A stretch of 8,872 nucleotides of DNA from Bacteroidota bacterium (GCA_023440945.1 JAEZRL010000172.1:1-8872), one strand, 5' to 3'. Positions 1 to 6,272 are shown, counted from the first letter of the stretch. The notes: a model not told the origin generated them from the letters alone. Program-made: numbers and translations.

Positions 1-157
1 AATGAAAGACGGTAAAAATAAAAGTTTTGTTTGAAGGAAAAGGAAATTTAAGAAGCTGTTTGAAGATACCTTCATAATAAAAACTTACCTATTACAATTG
101 TTTACTAAGCAACTTTTAATGAGGTTAATAATAATATGATAATATTTTTGATATTAT
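1..157. other. Upstream non-coding stretch, possibly with the tail of an unseen gene
   Basis: No complete gene is visible. The frame beginning at base 2 stays open to a TGA at 32-34, so the last codons of a gene starting left of the window could lie here, but ten codons are too few to identify. The rest is AT-rich leader for the ligase gene at 158. A short stem (TGAAG 61-65 with CTTCA 70-74, 4-nt loop) lacks a T-tract and is not convincing as a terminator. A near-match to the Bacteroidota -7 element, TACAATTG at 93-100, has no well-spaced -33 partner. Confidence 0.4.
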
Positions 158-1582
158 TTGTACGATTTGAGTTTAGCACTAAACATATATGCTAAAAGTC
201 CGATTCCTATTCAAAACCTTTTGATAACAGCCTATGGTTATCAGTGGAAGAACAGGCGTTTTGGCGGCGTTTTTCCCGTTGCTTATAAAGCTGCAAAAGA
301 ACGCGAATCATTGACTGAAATGCAATGGTTTGATTATCAGAATTCACAGCTAAAAAAACTGCTTCTTCATGCTTATCAGAAGGTTCCTTTTTATAATAGG
401 AAATTCAGAGAGTATGGTTTGAGTGAAACTGATCTCCATCAAATAAATATTCATTCACTTCATAAGTTGCCTGTTTTATCAAAAGAAGAATTAAGACGAT
501 TCGGAACATCTTCGCTTCTTGCAGCAACAAGAGAAAGTAAAGGTGAGTTTTTTGCCAGCAGCGGAAGCACAGGAACACCAACACAAATTTTGTTTTCACA
601 TGCAATGCATCAAAGATGGTTTGCTTTGTTTGAAGCAAGAGTTCGCAACTGGGCTGGTGTTGATAGTTTCACTCCTAGAGGAATGATCGGTGGACGAAGA
701 ATAATAGCAGATGCAGAAAGTAAAGCTCCATTTTATCGCTATAATTTTTTTGAGAAACAGGTTTATTTTTCAGCCTATCATATCAATCAGCCTAACGCAA
801 AAGATTATTTGTATGGAATGAATAAACATTATGTGCAATACATGACAGGTTATGCGATGAGTAATTTTTTTCTTGCTCGTTTTTTTGAAGAATTAAATAT
901 CGAAGTACCACAACTCAAGGCCGTTATTACTTCAAGTGAAAAACTTACAGCTGAAAAGCGTTCCGTTTTTTCAAAGGTGTATGGTTGTAAAACGTACGAT
1001 GGATGGAGTGGTGTTGAAGCTTGTGGTTTGATAAGCGAATGTGAACATGGAAGTTTGCATGTTAGTCCTGATGCAGGCATTATAGAAGTGTTGGATGATG
1101 CTATGCAACCTGTGGAAGCCGGCGTTGCAGGAACAGTGTATTGTACAGGGTTTTTGAATTATGATCAGCCTTTAATAAGATATAACATCGGGGATAAAAT
1201 TATTCTTTCATCATCTTCCTGTTCCTGTGGAAGAAACATGCCTGTAGTTAAAGAAATTGTAGGCCGGACAGAAGATGTCGTTATTGGAAGAGATGGACGT
1301 GAGATGGTTCGCTTTCATAGCATTTTTAATGGTCTTACAACAATAAAGAAAGCACAGATAATACAGGAAAATTTGGATGATATTATTGTGAAAGTAGTGA
1401 TTGAAAACAGGTTTTTACAGAAAGAAAAAATGTTGATTGAAGATAGAATCAAAAGTCAGCTTGGGGATATAAATGTTTTTATAGAAGAGGTTGATAATAT
1501 TCCATTAACAGCAAATGGAAAATTCAAAGCTGTTGTGTCAAAAATTGAACGGAAGCGAGAAGTGCTTACATCAGAACTTTAA
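158..1582 (+). CDS. CapK/PaaK-like adenylate-forming ligase (phenylacetate-CoA ligase family protein)
   Basis: This is a cytoplasmic ANL-superfamily enzyme of the phenylacetate-CoA ligase / CapK branch, expected to activate a carboxylic acid with ATP as an acyl-adenylate. The phosphate-binding loop SSGSTGTPT is at residues 134-142. YDGWSGVEACG at 280-290 matches the central adenylation region, RYNIGD at 341-346 contains the ribose-binding Asp, CSCGR at 355-359 is the PaaK-like Cys/Gly turn, and LTANGKFK at 450-457 carries the C-terminal catalytic Lys region. The length (474 aa) is normal. CapK-like members in polysaccharide loci are often neighbours of glycosyltransferases, and here a GT4 gene follows after 5 nt, so a role in decorating or building a surface glycan is inferred; the acid substrate is unknown. 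The start is uncertain. The frame is closed by TGA at 149-151 and has no ATG before residue 54, yet family-like sequence begins at about residue 10, so TTG at 158 (or TTG at 167) is the best choice. No Shine-Dalgarno precedes it. Confidence 0.85.
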   Translation: MYDLSLALNIYAKSPIPIQNLLITAYGYQWKNRRFGGVFPVAYKAAKERESLTEMQWFDYQNSQLKKLLLHAYQKVPFYNRKFREYGLSETDLHQINIHSLHKLPVLSKEELRRFGTSSLLAATRESKGEFFASSGSTGTPTQILFSHAMHQRWFALFEARVRNWAGVDSFTPRGMIGGRRIIADAESKAPFYRYNFFEKQVYFSAYHINQPNAKDYLYGMNKHYVQYMTGYAMSNFFLARFFEELNIEVPQLKAVITSSEKLTAEKRSVFSKVYGCKTYDGWSGVEACGLISECEHGSLHVSPDAGIIEVLDDAMQPVEAGVAGTVYCTGFLNYDQPLIRYNIGDKIILSSSSCSCGRNMPVVKEIVGRTEDVVIGRDGREMVRFHSIFNGLTTIKKAQIIQENLDDIIVKVVIENRFLQKEKMLIEDRIKSQLGDINVFIEEVDNIPLTANGKFKAVVSKIERKREVLTSEL

Positions 1583-1587
1583 ACTGA

Positions 1588-2616
1588 ATGAAGAAAGTAG
1601 TTTACATAACCAATCTTTTGAGTGAATATGGTTATTCACCTTCGGTAGGAGAAATGCTTACCCTGGCATTGGAAAATGAAGGTTATTACATTGTAAAAGC
1701 AAGCAATAAAAAAAACAAATTGTTTCGTCTTTTACACATGCTTATGACCATTTTTCATAACAGGAGAGATGCAGTTGTTATAATTGAAACCTACAGCACT
1801 AATGCTTTTTATTTTGCTTTATCCGGCAGCCTGTTGTGCAGGTTATTAAGGATAAAATATATTCCGAGTTTGCATGGTGGAAATTTACCCGAACGTATAA
1901 AAAAACATCCTTTTACTTCTGCACAGGTTTTTGCAAACAGTTATACGAATATTGTTATTTCAGATTATTTACAGCAATGCATGAGGGATAACAACTGGCC
2001 TTCATTTCTTATTCAAAATCCTATCAATATAGAAAATTATTCTTTCAAGGAAAAGAAAGAATATCGTCCTAAACTATTATGGGTACGGGCCTTTCATGAA
2101 ATATACAATCCAAAGCTTGCTATTGAAATTTTATGTGAACTGAAAAAGGTTTATTCAAATGCAACACTAACAATGGTAGGAGCGGACAGAGACGGGACAA
2201 TGGAAGAATGTAAACAATTAGCACAAAAAGAAGGTGTGGCAGAACATATTAAATTCACCGGTTTTTTACCAAAAGAGGAATGGATAAAATTAGCAGAGAG
2301 CCATGACATTTTCATAAACACGACCAGTATAGATAATTCACCTGTTAGTGTTGTTGAAGCAATGGCGTTAGGAATGATCATTATTTCAACAAATGTTGGC
2401 GGTATTCCTTACCTGATAAAAAACAATATCAACGGCATTATGCTTGAGCCAAATAATATACAAGATTTTGTAAGAACGATAAAGGAAATTCTTGTTGACA
2501 AGGAAAGAGGCAAAACATTAAGTAAGAATGCAAGAATTACGGCAGAGAATTTTTCGTGGAGCAATGTGAAAAATAAATGGCATCAACTTTTGCAGAAACA
2601 GGAAATATATGTTTAG
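1588..2616 (+). CDS. GT4-family glycosyltransferase (GT-B fold)
   Basis: This is a retaining GT-B glycosyltransferase that should transfer a sugar from a nucleotide donor onto a growing surface glycan at the cytoplasmic face of the inner membrane. The N-terminal Rossmann-like half includes IPSLHGGNLPE at 92-102, an acceptor-side Gly-rich loop. The C-terminal half starts near KLLWVRAFHEIYNP (162-175), continues through TMVGADRDG (195-203) and FTGFLPKEEW (223-232), and ends with the donor-binding block DNSPVSVVEAMALG at 249-262 followed by NVGGIP at 269-274. The usual E-x7-E motif is present as D249-x7-E257, with Asp in place of the first Glu. No signal peptide is seen. The hydrophobic stretch around 75-92 may be membrane-associating. 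It starts 5 nt after the ligase stop and is probably co-transcribed with it. The 342-aa length is somewhat short but normal for GT4. Donor and acceptor cannot be read from the sequence. Confidence 0.88.
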   Translation: MKKVVYITNLLSEYGYSPSVGEMLTLALENEGYYIVKASNKKNKLFRLLHMLMTIFHNRRDAVVIIETYSTNAFYFALSGSLLCRLLRIKYIPSLHGGNLPERIKKHPFTSAQVFANSYTNIVISDYLQQCMRDNNWPSFLIQNPINIENYSFKEKKEYRPKLLWVRAFHEIYNPKLAIEILCELKKVYSNATLTMVGADRDGTMEECKQLAQKEGVAEHIKFTGFLPKEEWIKLAESHDIFINTTSIDNSPVSVVEAMALGMIIISTNVGGIPYLIKNNINGIMLEPNNIQDFVRTIKEILVDKERGKTLSKNARITAENFSWSNVKNKWHQLLQKQEIYV

Positions 2617-2626
2617 CTTCTGTTTC
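2595..2626. terminator. Stem-loop across the ends of two converging genes, possible bidirectional terminator
   Basis: GAAACAGGA at 2595-2603 pairs with TTCTGTTTC at 2618-2626: seven Watson-Crick pairs, one G-T wobble, then an A-T pair, around a 14-nt loop. It covers the last codons and stop of the GT4 gene and the stop of the GT2 gene. Neither strand has a clear T-tract after the stem, so intrinsic termination is inferred from position and symmetry only. Confidence 0.35.
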
Positions 2627-3626
2627 AAGATTTGATCAAACCTTTGAGCGTTCCCCATCCATAGCAAAAATGGAAGAAAAAAAACAAAAAAGGTAACACT
2701 AAAATAATAAGCTGCTTTGTTTTGCTGAGACTTCGGATTGCTTCTGTGAATCCTATTAATAAATGCAGTAGAAGAATGGCAGAAGATGATACAACAACTA
2801 TTTGCGTAAAGGAAGTAAAAAATAAGAGCGAGGCGAAAATCGTCAATAATGATGCAATAACAAACGAACAAAATAGGAAAGGAATAAGATGGCGAGCCGA
2901 CATTGATTCAGGATTTATCTTTAAACTTGTTGCATTAGCTTCTCCTGTTCTTATTGCATAGTTTAAAAGATCTTTAATTTTTTGCTTTGGATAATAATAT
3001 GCATTCACTCTATGTGTATAATAAAGTTTATAACCTTTTTTTCTTATTCGATAATTCATATCGTTATCCTGGTTACGAATCAATGTTTCATTATATAAAC
3101 CAACTTCGTTGAAAACAGATCGTTTAAAAACAGGATAAGGACATTGTTCTCCTACGCCCTCCTTTGCTGTTCGATATGAGCCACTGCTTACACCAAATTT
3201 GCTTGTGAGCATGCAATGAATCAAAACGCTTTGTAAATCCTTATCATCTTTAGCAACTTCTACTTTACCACTGCAGGCTATGCAATTATTCTTATTTAGT
3301 TCCGCTAAACAGGTATCCAAATAATTACTGTCATAATTGCTATGAGCGCCTAATATAGCAATGTAATCACCGTTTGCATATTCAATACCTTTATTAAAGG
3401 CGGAAGGCGCTATTCTTTTTTCATTGTTCAAAAATTGAATATGCGGATGTTTTTGTTGAAGCTGTATAATTTTTTCTCTTGTTCCATCGGTTGAACCGCC
3501 GTCCACAACCAGTAACTCAAGGAAATAATTTTTTTGATCCTGGTTTAAGACGGAATTAACCATTGACTCAATATAATTTATTTCATTGTAAACTGGTATA
3601 ATTACACTTACTAGCGGTTTATTCAT
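2625..3626 (-). CDS. GT2-family glycosyltransferase with C-terminal membrane segments (ExoA-like)
   Basis: This is an inverting GT-A glycosyltransferase, likely using a nucleotide-sugar donor and a lipid-linked acceptor at the inner membrane. The N-terminus VSVIIPVYNE (6-15) is the classic GT2 opening. VVDGGSTDGT at 40-49 gives the nucleotide-binding Asp (D42). The region that normally holds the metal-binding DXD reads ILGAHSNY at 91-98. RNQDNDMNYRIRKKGYK at 184-200 matches the catalytic-base (ED) and acceptor region. About three hydrophobic helices follow, at roughly 247-272, 275-294 and 304-322, as in ExoA-type succinoglycan transferases. The start ATG (complement of 3624-3626) gives a typical N-terminus with no missing strand. 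The gene is convergent with the GT4 gene (8-bp gap) and divergent from the oxidoreductase, so it is on its own promoter in this view. Sugar specificity is unknown. Confidence 0.9.
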   Translation of the reverse strand: MNKPLVSVIIPVYNEINYIESMVNSVLNQDQKNYFLELLVVDGGSTDGTREKIIQLQQKHPHIQFLNNEKRIAPSAFNKGIEYANGDYIAILGAHSNYDSNYLDTCLAELNKNNCIACSGKVEVAKDDKDLQSVLIHCMLTSKFGVSSGSYRTAKEGVGEQCPYPVFKRSVFNEVGLYNETLIRNQDNDMNYRIRKKGYKLYYTHRVNAYYYPKQKIKDLLNYAIRTGEANATSLKINPESMSARHLIPFLFCSFVIASLLTIFASLLFFTSFTQIVVVSSSAILLLHLLIGFTEAIRSLSKTKQLIILVLPFLFFFFHFCYGWGTLKGLIKS

Positions 3627-3835
3627 TCATAGATATTGAATATTCAAATTTGCAAAATATCCTGATTCAATCTCCTTAAAATTTACTGATTTTCCTTAAG
3701 AATTGCTGTGATGCAATTAGTTGTTATTTCTTCTTTTAGCAGATACATTATATTCGTTTCAATTTTTCTATTAATAATCTAAATACTGTTGTTCACATTT
3801 TTTTATAATACGCGTTTAGTCAAATTTGATCTCCT
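3627..3835. promoter_or_regulatory. Divergent intergenic region between GT2 and oxidoreductase genes
   Basis: This 209-bp AT-rich spacer must hold both divergent promoters. A perfect 12-bp palindrome TTGAATATTCAA lies at 3636-3647, 9 bp upstream of the GT2 start codon. A perfect inverted repeat, AATTGC (3701-3706) and GCAATT (3713-3718), with a 6-bp spacer lies near the middle. TATAATA at 3804-3810 is a possible -10-like box for the rightward gene, but I find no matching upstream element or full TAnnTTTG. No small gene is evident. Promoter positions are therefore not assigned. Confidence 0.4.
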
Positions 3836-4858
3836 ATGAATACGATAAAATTTGCAGTGATCGGTTGCGGGCACATAGGAAAACGTCATGCAGAAATGAT
3901 AATGCGTAATCCTGAAGCTGAACTTGTTGCGCTTATTGATTCGAAAGAAGAGGTTTTAGCTGATATTGAATGTTATAATGTTCCCACCTTTAAATGTCTC
4001 GATCATTTTTTCAATGCAGGTATAGAGGCTGATATTATCACTATTGCAACACCTAATGGTTTGCATGCAGAACATGCTTTACAATGTTTAAATGCAGGCA
4101 AACATGTTGTTATAGAAAAACCAATAGCATTAACAAAGGCTGATGCGGAGAAGATAATTTTCAAGGCACTTCAATTGAATAAATATGTTTTTGGTGTAAT
4201 GCAGAACCGCTATTCGCCGCCGTCAGAATGGATAAAAGAGTTGATAGAATCAGGCACACTCGGGAAGATATTTATAGTGCAGATGAATTGTTACTGGAAC
4301 AGGGATGAACGTTATTATGTGAAAGATACCTGGCACGGTAGAAAGGCATTGGATGGTGGAACGCTCTTTACACAATTTTCTCACTTCATTGATATCATGT
4401 ATTGGTTGTTTGGTGATATGGAAAACATACAGGCACGAATGCATTCATTTAACCATGAAGGATTAACAGAGTTTGAAGATTCGGGTTTGGTAACATTTGA
4501 TTTTATTAATGGTGGAATGGGAAGCATTAATTATTCCACTTCTATTTGGGATAAAAATATGGAAAGCAGTATTACCATAATTGCAGAAAATGGAAGCATA
4601 AAAATCGGCGGACAATACATGGATAAAGTAGAATATTGCCATGTAAAAAATTATACACTTCCTCATCTTGCTCCAACTAATCCTGGTAATGATTATGGTG
4701 CTTATAAAGGTTCTGCAGCCAATCATGGATTTATTATAGAAAACGTTGTGAATGTTATTCGTTCAAGATCAACAATCACCACCAATGCTTTAGAAGGAAT
4801 GAAAGTTGTTGAGATAATCGAGCGGATTTATAAAGCAGCGAAATTAAACAATCACTGA
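3836..4858 (+). CDS. Gfo/Idh/MocA-family NAD(P)-dependent oxidoreductase, probable sugar-nucleotide dehydrogenase
   Basis: This is a cytoplasmic NAD(P)-dependent oxidoreductase of the Gfo/Idh/MocA family. The N-terminal Rossmann domain opens with IKFAVIGCGHIGKRH (4-18), with the dinucleotide loop GCGHIG at 10-15. IATPNGLHAEHALQCLNAGKHVV fills the next strands, and EKPIALT at 94-100 carries the conserved Glu-Lys-Pro with the family's catalytic Lys95. The C-terminal alpha/beta domain has QNRYSPP (123-129), WNRDERYY (154-161) and GGTLFTQFSHFIDIM (174-188), where His183 and Asp186 sit at the usual active-site positions. The length, 340 aa, is typical. The WNRD..YY and W.G...LDGG pattern resembles the WlbA/WbpB-like UDP-N-acetylglucosaminuronate 3-dehydrogenases of O-antigen loci, and the neighbouring glycosyltransferases agree, but this substrate is an inference from recalled similarity. 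No aminotransferase or acetyltransferase partner lies beside it. ATG is preceded by CTCCT, not a Shine-Dalgarno. Confidence 0.85.
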   Translation: MNTIKFAVIGCGHIGKRHAEMIMRNPEAELVALIDSKEEVLADIECYNVPTFKCLDHFFNAGIEADIITIATPNGLHAEHALQCLNAGKHVVIEKPIALTKADAEKIIFKALQLNKYVFGVMQNRYSPPSEWIKELIESGTLGKIFIVQMNCYWNRDERYYVKDTWHGRKALDGGTLFTQFSHFIDIMYWLFGDMENIQARMHSFNHEGLTEFEDSGLVTFDFINGGMGSINYSTSIWDKNMESSITIIAENGSIKIGGQYMDKVEYCHVKNYTLPHLAPTNPGNDYGAYKGSAANHGFIIENVVNVIRSRSTITTNALEGMKVVEIIERIYKAAKLNNH

Positions 4859-4885
4859 GATTACTAATGAGATTTTAAAGCAATT

Positions 4886-4917
4886 AAAAGCGTGAATTTA
4901 CTGACTTGTTGCTTTTT
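4886..4917 (+). terminator. Weak candidate terminator after the oxidoreductase gene
   Basis: AAAAGC at 4886-4891 can pair with GCTTTT at 4911-4916 around a 19-nt loop, and the right arm runs into a short T-tract (TTTTTGT). An alternative pairing is AAAGCAA (4877-4883) with TTGCTTT (4909-4915). The stem is short and the loop large, so this is only a candidate, 27 nt after the stop codon. Confidence 0.3.
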
Positions 4918-4991
4918 GTAAAGAAAAAATAATAAAACGAGTTGTAAACACACTTATACAAGAATCTTATCTTACTTTTTTATCCCTGTTA

Positions 4992-5013
4992 GTTATAGAT
5001 ACGTGTCTGTAAC
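4992..5013 (+). other. Hairpin in the convergent spacer
   Basis: GTTATAGA (4992-4999) pairs with TCTGTAAC (5006-5013) over eight positions, including one T-G wobble, around a 6-nt loop. It lies 133 nt past the oxidoreductase stop and 140 bp from the AraC stop. It is followed rightward by AATTCTAATTTT, which is not a clean T-tract. It could help end rightward transcripts or protect a 3' end; function is unknown. Confidence 0.3.
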
Positions 5014-5153
5014 AATTCTAATTTTAGAAGAAGAAGCTTAAGATATAAAACTAATTTCTTAGGAAGCAAAATTTACACAGTTGCAATCAACGAATGATAG
5101 TTTTAGGAAAACTTGGATTTTATGGTGATATAAGATTGAGTTAATTTGAGAAG

Positions 5154-6035
5154 TTAAGCACTTTCTACCGGCTGAAACGAGGAAATTTTTTGGTAATTCA
5201 TACGGTAAGTTTTGGGCTGGCAATCCTTAAATTTTTTAAACTGCCTGTAAAAAAAAGGAATACTTTCAAATCCTGCTGCATAACCTATTTCACTTATTTG
5301 TTTATCTGTTTCAATAAGTAATTTACAAGCCCTGTTAATTTTATATTCATTCAAAAATTCAAAAAATGGCTTTTTCATGGTTTTACTGAAATACCTGGAA
5401 AAATATTCTTCCGTCATATTCAATTTGGAAGCAATATCTGTAAGTGATATTTGAGTCTGATAATTTCTCTGTATATAATCGTAAACAGTATTAATGCGCG
5501 TTTTATCAGTGTCATTAAACTCACCTGTGAACTCCTGTTCACACAGGAACCTGTAGTTCTGGTTGTGAGAAAGATATTCCAATACCTGCAGTAATATCAT
5601 AAGTTTTTCAAATGGCGATGCACTTAACAGATCAAAAAACTTTTGCTTTAATTCAAGCGTTACTTTTTTGTCAACTTTCATTCCTTTAGCCATCAATGTT
5701 GCAAGATTCCTGATACTTTCAAATTCAATGCTCTGCATCCAGCTATTATCAAAAAATTCTTCTTTAAGATAAATTACAATAGCTGTTACGGGTTGATCCT
5801 GTTCAATGCTGGTATTCCATGTATGCGGTAAATGCGAGCCAAGTAAAACCAATTCTTCGTCATAAAAATTTTCGATGGAGTTTCCTACATACCTAACACC
5901 CTTCCCACTGAGTATGAAGGCCAGCTCGAGTTCGGAGTGATAATGCCATGGATAATAAAATTCTTTACTGGTTTTCTGAAATTCAACCTTGAACAGTTTT
6001 GACTCGGATGGAATTGGTTTATAGTGTGGCTTCAT
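5154..6035 (-). CDS. Cupin-type AraC-family transcription regulator
   Basis: This is a DNA-binding regulator with an N-terminal cupin sensor and a C-terminal AraC/XylS double helix-turn-helix. The sensor contains PWHYHSELELAFILSGKGVRYVG (29-51), with His31, His33 and Glu37 in the beta-barrel ligand-binding pattern, and GSHLPHTW at 66-73. A helical linker covers about 125-185. The DNA-binding domain runs from about 181: ISLTDIASKLNMTEEYFSRYFSK (196-218) is the first HTH, and ISEIGYAAGFESIPFFYRQF (247-266) is the second with the family's GF...FYRQFK signature, ending in the P..YR motif (PKTYR 274-278). The full length of 293 aa is usual. The gene is divergent from a SusC-like receptor across 237 bp that hold three direct-repeat sites, so it most likely senses a sugar or degradation product and activates the uptake operon. 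The start ATG (complement of 6033-6035) is preceded by AGGAA. Confidence 0.93.
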   Translation of the reverse strand: MKPHYKPIPSESKLFKVEFQKTSKEFYYPWHYHSELELAFILSGKGVRYVGNSIENFYDEELVLLGSHLPHTWNTSIEQDQPVTAIVIYLKEEFFDNSWMQSIEFESIRNLATLMAKGMKVDKKVTLELKQKFFDLLSASPFEKLMILLQVLEYLSHNQNYRFLCEQEFTGEFNDTDKTRINTVYDYIQRNYQTQISLTDIASKLNMTEEYFSRYFSKTMKKPFFEFLNEYKINRACKLLIETDKQISEIGYAAGFESIPFFYRQFKKFKDCQPKTYRMNYQKISSFQPVESA

Positions 6036-6086
6036 TTCCTAAATATAAGAAATGATGTGAGTATTCTCATTTAATATTGAATATGG

Positions 6087-6153
6087 CAAAAAAGGATAAT
6101 AATTATACAAAATAGGGTAGTTAACGATTTTGAAAAACAAAATAGGATATTAA
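6087..6153 (+). repeat. Three direct repeats, probable AraC-type operator
   Basis: The three copies are CAAAAAAGGATAATAA (6087-6102), CAAAATAGGGTAGTTA (6108-6123) and CAAAATAGGATATTAA (6138-6153). Copies 1 and 3 match at 14 of 16 bases, copies 2 and 3 at 13, and copies 1 and 2 at 12. All share the core AAAA-W-AGG-R-TA. Start-to-start spacing is 21 and 30 bp, close to two and three helical turns, so all copies face the same side of the DNA. Same-orientation half-sites 21 bp apart are the classic arrangement for AraC proteins. The last copy ends 39 bp before the -7 element of the receptor promoter, a suitable distance for activation. That the neighbouring regulator binds here is inferred. Confidence 0.6.
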
Positions 6154-6192
6154 ATACGCAAGATTGTGTAATAAAGCATTGTGTTCAAAAAA

Positions 6193-6200
6193 TATTTTTG
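6193..6200 (+). promoter_or_regulatory. Bacteroidota-type -7 element of the receptor promoter
   Basis: TATTTTTG matches the phylum consensus TAnnTTTG exactly and lies 72 bp upstream of the receptor ATG. The nearest upstream TTG boxes, at 6164-6166 and 6179-6181, give spacers of 26 and 11 bp, outside the usual range near 17-23, so the promoter probably needs an activator. Transcription would begin around 6205. Confidence 0.5.
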
Positions 6201-6205
6201 TATAT

Positions 6206-6229
6206 ATCGAACATATAAAATAGTTCGAT
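6206..6229. promoter_or_regulatory. Perfect 7-bp inverted repeat at the predicted transcript start
   Basis: ATCGAAC (6206-6212) and GTTCGAT (6223-6229) are exact inverted copies separated by 10 AT-rich bases. They are the only GC-containing symmetric block in this part of the leader. They could be a second operator or a stem-loop at the 5' end of the receptor mRNA. The sequence alone does not decide between these. Confidence 0.4.
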
Positions 6230-6272
6230 TATCCGTCATCCAATTTCAAAACTAATACACAAAACAATTGCT

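Larger units (their letters stand above)
4859..5153. other. Non-coding spacer between convergent oxidoreductase and AraC genes
   Basis: This AT-rich stretch has no gene that I can support on either strand. It contains the possible terminator at 4886-4917, a hairpin at 4992-5013, and a small palindromic element TTCTAA-TT-TTAGAA at 5016-5029. No tRNA-like or repeat structure was recognised. Confidence 0.5.
6036..6272. promoter_or_regulatory. Shared divergent control region of the AraC regulator and SusC-like receptor
   Basis: This 237-bp spacer contains, from left to right, a 16-bp element repeated three times (6087-6153), a near-palindrome CAAAAAATATTTTTG (6186-6200) that contains the receptor's -7 element, and a 7-bp inverted repeat (6206-6229). 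The leader to the receptor ATG is A-rich and lacks a Shine-Dalgarno, as is common in Bacteroidota. No leftward promoter for the AraC gene could be placed with confidence. Confidence 0.65.

Noticed and set aside
61..74. TGAAG/CTTCA short hairpin in the left leader
   Set aside because: It has only five pairs and no T-tract in either direction, too weak to call a terminator.
143..150. TATTTTTG, an exact TAnnTTTG match before the ligase gene
   Set aside because: It ends only 7 bp before the chosen TTG start, has no -33 partner, and T-runs make chance matches likely here; it would require a leaderless mRNA.
2518..2871. 117-codon minus-strand open frame with hydrophobic stretches
   Set aside because: It overlaps the GT2 gene in another frame of the same strand and the end of the GT4 gene. 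The hydrophobicity comes from the AT-rich membrane-helix codons of the GT2 gene.
6074..6084. ATATTGAATAT, also found at 3633-3643 in the other divergent spacer
   Set aside because: An 11-base AT-only-plus-one-G match is expected by chance in DNA of this composition; there is no wider similarity between the two spacers.
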